The notes under the pieces are model-generated. The model was given only the letters and a program-made list of their open reading frames with translations. It had not been told where the DNA came from and did no database searches. From NCBI GenBank assembly GCA_030407085.1, contig CM059587.1:45978501-46042500 (forward strand): 64,000 nt of DNA, written 5' to 3'. Made by a program: the position numbers and the translations under genes. Origin of the DNA: Trichopria drosophilae (Eukaryota > Arthropoda > Insecta > Hymenoptera > Diapriidae). Below, piece by piece: positions 60,120-64,000 of this stretch; position 1 is the stretch's first letter; every line of letters starts with the position of its first letter.

Positions 60120-61555
60120 CTAATTTATTTAACACCAATTAAATCTGACATACAATACAAGTACAACCAAAGAACATTTCACTTATGAAAGAGTCAGAAA
60201 AGAAAGAAAGATTTATTTATTTTTGCATCTATTTTGTAAAAATACAAATTTTATTAAAAAATATTTCAAACAAAAAAAATAGAGCATTAAATTCTCTATA
60301 AAAAAGGTTGTATGCATTTACTTCCTAAAGTCAACGATAATGCCATAAAAATTGTTTTAAAATGCGCATGACTATTGTATGACGAAGTATTGAATTTGGT
60401 AATCTCCGGAAAAAAAATTATCGTATAGTTTTTCATCAAATATCTATGTTCCGACCCCTCCCCCCCCCCTTGATTCAAAAATAACTATTTCGATATATCT
60501 AAAAGATGTTTTGTAGAAATGTAGCCATCTAAAAGATCCGTTGGATATATTTTCGACACTTTCAAGATATCTTTGACAAATTATATGTATATATATTGAA
60601 TATATACGATCATAATAATACAGACACTAATTAGCAAAATATAGTAAACATGCAATATGCATTGAATAGTCTATTACAATACAAGTGCGTGAATTAAGTG
60701 TTTTACAAGTATTATTTATTAATACTTCGGCTGGCCTGTCGTCGGGGTCGAAGTTTTGAAAATGCTCATTTCTAACTTTACTTCGAACCAAGCCATAGGG
60801 CATAGTTACACGACAACACTAGTTTTTCCATGATTTACCAACAACAATTTGTATTTTTTAAATTTATTTACAAATTCATATAAAAAAGCCCTCTAACTAC
60901 GGGAATCGCATTGATTTCGATAAGTAGGTACAAATATTTTTAGATTCTATCTAGAAATTCTCTGCACTGCCATCTTTCACGAACAGTAATAGTCATATAT
61001 AATATATTTATTTTCATTTATTAACGATTTATTTAATAACTTTAAAGATCCGTTTTCCAGAATTGTCAATCATATACATCGAATTATCCGTAATGGCATT
61101 TTGAAACAGTGTATTCTTATATCGGGTTTACATGAAACGTTTATTTGTGGCATTCCATACGGATGCCACGGCCATAAATTAATTTTGTTAGTTTTTATGT
61201 TCGTCTATTTTAATGGTTTCTATTAATATTCATATATATAATATTGTATGAGCTTGTACATAATATTATATTTTATAATCCTTTATCCTATTATCCTATA
61301 ATTATTAATTATTATGATGATCATCATATAGAAAAATTCAATTATATTCCTGTTATGTATTACATAATAAGATTGTAATTTTATTATAAAATGTACGAAA
61401 TACAATTAATTTTGTTTTTTTATAAATCTCTTATGTTGATCGTTGGTGTTTGTTAAATGTGACAGTTTGGTCCTGTAACAGTTAATTGAGATAAGGACTG
61501 TCTTAAAAACGCTTAAATTAAAAGCATTAAATGTATATTACAGCTTCAATTAAAG
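60120..61555. other. AT-rich stretch with no recognisable gene
   Basis: No motif-bearing frame, RNA or element could be supported. A C10 tract occurs near 60462. Confidence 0.4.
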
Positions 61556-62130
61556 TTTTCTCATAGAGCGAACAAAATCTGAAAAAAGCTTTGTTCATTC
61601 TCAAAAATTTTTAATGTATTTTAAATGAATTCCTAACTAAGATTTTTGAGCTGCAGTTTATTCGTAAGGCATAATAAATCGTTTAAAAAATTGCTTCATT
61701 CACTCTTACAAGACTCATTTTCTTTCACTTTTAAGTAAGCGTTCTATGAACGCGTCAATCAATGTTTTCGTATATAACGTATCAAAATTTAAAAAGCTTT
61801 CCATTCACTCTCTGCAGACGCTTAATGAACACTTAAATAAGAGTACCGAACGTTTCACTAAAGTTTACTTAAATAACGTACAGAAATAAAAAAACGTTTC
61901 ATTCTCTCTCTACGAACGCTATACTCGATAAAGTTTACTTAAGTAGCATATTAAAATAAATAAAAACGCTCCATTCACTCTCTACAAATACATAACGGGG
62001 CGTTTAATGAACCTTAAGCGTCATTCAAACATGCATTAAGCGAATGATTCGTTTTATTGAAGCGTACAATTCTATAAAACGCTTTGTGTACGCTTTATAG
62101 ACGCTTTACTCAACGCTTCCATTTTACCAG
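61556..62130 (+). repeat. Diverged tandem repeats (ACGCTCCATTCACTCTCTAC)
   Basis: Blocks of the type AAAACGCT(T/C)CATTCACTCTCTACAAACGCT, followed by ACTAAAGTTTACTTAA and ATAACGTA, recur near 61690, 61795, 61900 and 61970, and degrade to AAAACGCTTTG and GACGCTTTA near 62080-62110. Spacing is about 80-105 bp and copies are diverged. Confidence 0.6.
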
Positions 62131-62538
62131 GGATAGTAAGTTAACAAACTTTAACGATTAGAAATATAAAATCGCACCGATATTATTATTTCTATTAGCT
62201 TTTAGTTTAATATTTAATACTGTAGAATTTATATTATCCATAATAGGATTAAGAATTAGGAAACGTGTTTCTATTTGACAGTCTAATGGCACACTATATC
62301 AACAATTTCAAGTATATGTACTGCATCATATTTTCTATTATCGTGTTTTCACATAAGAGCGAGGGCGAATATATCCTAAAATTCCCAAACAAAGATGCAC
62401 ACATGCGCAATGGTTCTGTCATTTTTATAGATTTTATATATTAAAGAAAAAGATAAAAGATCTGTAAAAGCGAGAGATTCATGGCACACGGGTTTACCCT
62501 GCCAAAAATCGTCCATTAAGAGTTCATAAACCGTGAAA

Positions 62539-62650
62539 TAGTGATGGGCATATAGTCATCGATACCGAAGTCTCGATTACTTTTGGTCATCTACATAGAT
62601 GGGCAAAAAGTAATCGATACCCACATATCGATTACTTTTACCCATCACTA
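62539..62650. mobile_element. hAT-type MITE (112 bp) with perfect target duplication
   Basis: The ends TAGTGATGGG and CCCATCACTA are exact inverted repeats. The interior is also palindromic (ATCGATTACTTTT/AAAAGTAATCGAT). CCGTGAAA flanks both sides (62531-62538 and 62651-62658), an 8-bp duplication as made by hAT transposases. Confidence 0.88.
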
Positions 62651-62659
62651 CCGTGAAAT

Positions 62660-64000
62660 TGACGTTCGGGAAACGGGCAAGAAACGTGCATTCCACTTCC
62701 ACGAAAGTTCGATAGGAGTACTTAATGCGTGAATACGCACCTTTTAAGAGTTCAAGGCTTTGCATTTGTGAATGGCTGCGTACGCTATGAAAAGCATACA
62801 TCAGGAAGAATTCCTGATTAATGTGTAAGAAAAAATAGTTATCTTGAAAACATGTGTATTTATTTTATATTGTTTTCTACATTTTATTTAAAAATTAATT
62901 TGTTGTATGTAATTTAATGTTTTTAAAGATATATTAATTATCTTTTGTACATAGAAAATGACAGAGAGATTAATTAAAAACTGTTGATAAAAATCACTTA
63001 TTTCCGAAGATTCACGGGCAGTTCTTAATCAATATCTTTGGTATTTTCCAGAAAACTGTTTATGGTGATTACAATTCGGGTACAGAGCACGAAAAGAGCC
63101 CTTAAACCGAATGAATAAATCAAATTTATTAAAGAAAGGCATAAAATTTAATTCAATTTTAACGTCCTCGTACATTAAATTACAGTATATTTTCCTGTAC
63201 AGCTCCATTACATTTCATGCAAAATAAACATTAATTTTCATGAAAATGTGTTATATATATATATCAATTTACTGAATTGAAATTTCTTGAAAGAATTCTT
63301 AAAATTCATGCACTTAAGTATTACATTTCAGAAACGTTCATTGAATTTCATTTAAATGTACCCAAATATTAATTTAACGTACGGTTACATTAAATTTCAT
63401 GATATTTTTTACAGTGCATGTAATACCAAACCCTGCTTTTATTATTTTATATACCGCTTAAATCTTTACGCAGTAGAAAATTGCCGATTTTATGCAAACT
63501 ACAATCGGGTAATTATTCAATAGTTTTTCAGTAACAACTATACTCACAGTCGAATTTCAGGAACTATTATTTAACTAGCTGTTTATTACATAACTACTAA
63601 CAGTATTTACTAAATAAGTTCGGCAAAGCTTATTTTGTTTTCGGCTGGGCCGATTTTACCTAACTTAGGTAAAAACTTCTTACGATTTCTTCCCATGCAT
63701 GTTATCATTCCAATGTAACAGCTTTTATAATACAAACAGTGTACATAACTAATTAATTTAATTGCTAAATTGTTTAGATTCAAGTGTATATATGTAGTAC
63801 TAAAAGATATTTTGTATTTATTGGACGACATTGAAATGAACTTATAATTTTGGAAATACTTTTTGCATATATATATGTATGTATGCCTGTGCAAGATTTG
63901 CGAAATTATTTTATCTATGAGAAACCACGATACCTATATCTAAAAGTTTCTCGTTTATACAAAAAGAAACGCTGATACACACTTAGGAATTGACATTTAT
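62660..64000. other. AT-rich stretch with no recognisable gene
   Basis: Short low-complexity frames only; no family motif or repeat structure is evident. Confidence 0.4.

Overview
This is an AT-rich, intron-containing animal genome segment, most likely from an insect. It holds one conserved host gene inside very dense transposon debris. The insect call rests on five (TTAGG) telomere-type units at 12876-12902, abundant Jockey/CR1/R1-like and R4-like LINE remains, a BEL/Pao gag fragment, hAT, PIF/Harbinger, TTAA-type and MULE elements, and an animal-type UDP-glucuronate decarboxylase gene. Dispersed TAACC motifs would fit Hymenoptera, but I cannot name the species.

Host gene: Uxs (UDP-xylose synthase) lies on the minus strand in five coding exons between 54605 and 26160. 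The junctions join into a clean 439-residue type II membrane enzyme, and all four introns are phase 1. Introns 1 and 3 are 65 and 77 bp. Intron 2 (1,857 bp) is almost wholly a TTAA-flanked foldback element with a second TTAA-flanked element nested in it; without them it would be about 64 bp. Intron 4 is 25,127 bp and holds another TTAA-flanked foldback (26812-51439), into which a giant DNA transposon has inserted.

Giant transposon (27831-50619, 22,789 bp): it has an exact 8-bp target duplication (AAAATTTA), ends in GGGGTGATAG, and carries nearly identical 5.2-kb terminal inverted repeats (27831-33025 and 45415-50619). Each arm holds an array of about nine 15-bp subterminal units, tRNA-like repeats, and a dead LINE with the same nonsense codon and frameshift in both arms. 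Between the arms is a multi-exon gene (about 40538-45291) whose predicted exons join in frame into a FLYWCH/MULE transposase with DDE-type residues and an acidic Gln/Glu-rich tail. The inner arm boundary falls inside the 3' UTR of the left LINE. This suggests that the right terminus was replaced by an inverted copy of the left one. It is the main discovery in the window: a very large, possibly autonomous Phantom-like MULE.

Other regions: 1-9240 is mostly featureless AT-rich DNA with a gag fragment and a LINE fragment. 9247-11420 and 15990-18580 are LINE relics on the minus strand, each with a small DNA element inserted. 11700-14640 holds hairpins, microsatellites, a telomere-type repeat and a 933-bp hAT-like element. 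14835-15360 carries a decayed possible P-element/THAP-like transposase. 18925-24440 is a cluster of large palindromes. 55049-64000 has a foldback with a possible Myb/SANT-like remnant, an R4-like LINE fragment, tandem repeats and a 112-bp hAT-type MITE with a perfect 8-bp duplication. No complete host gene other than Uxs is visible.
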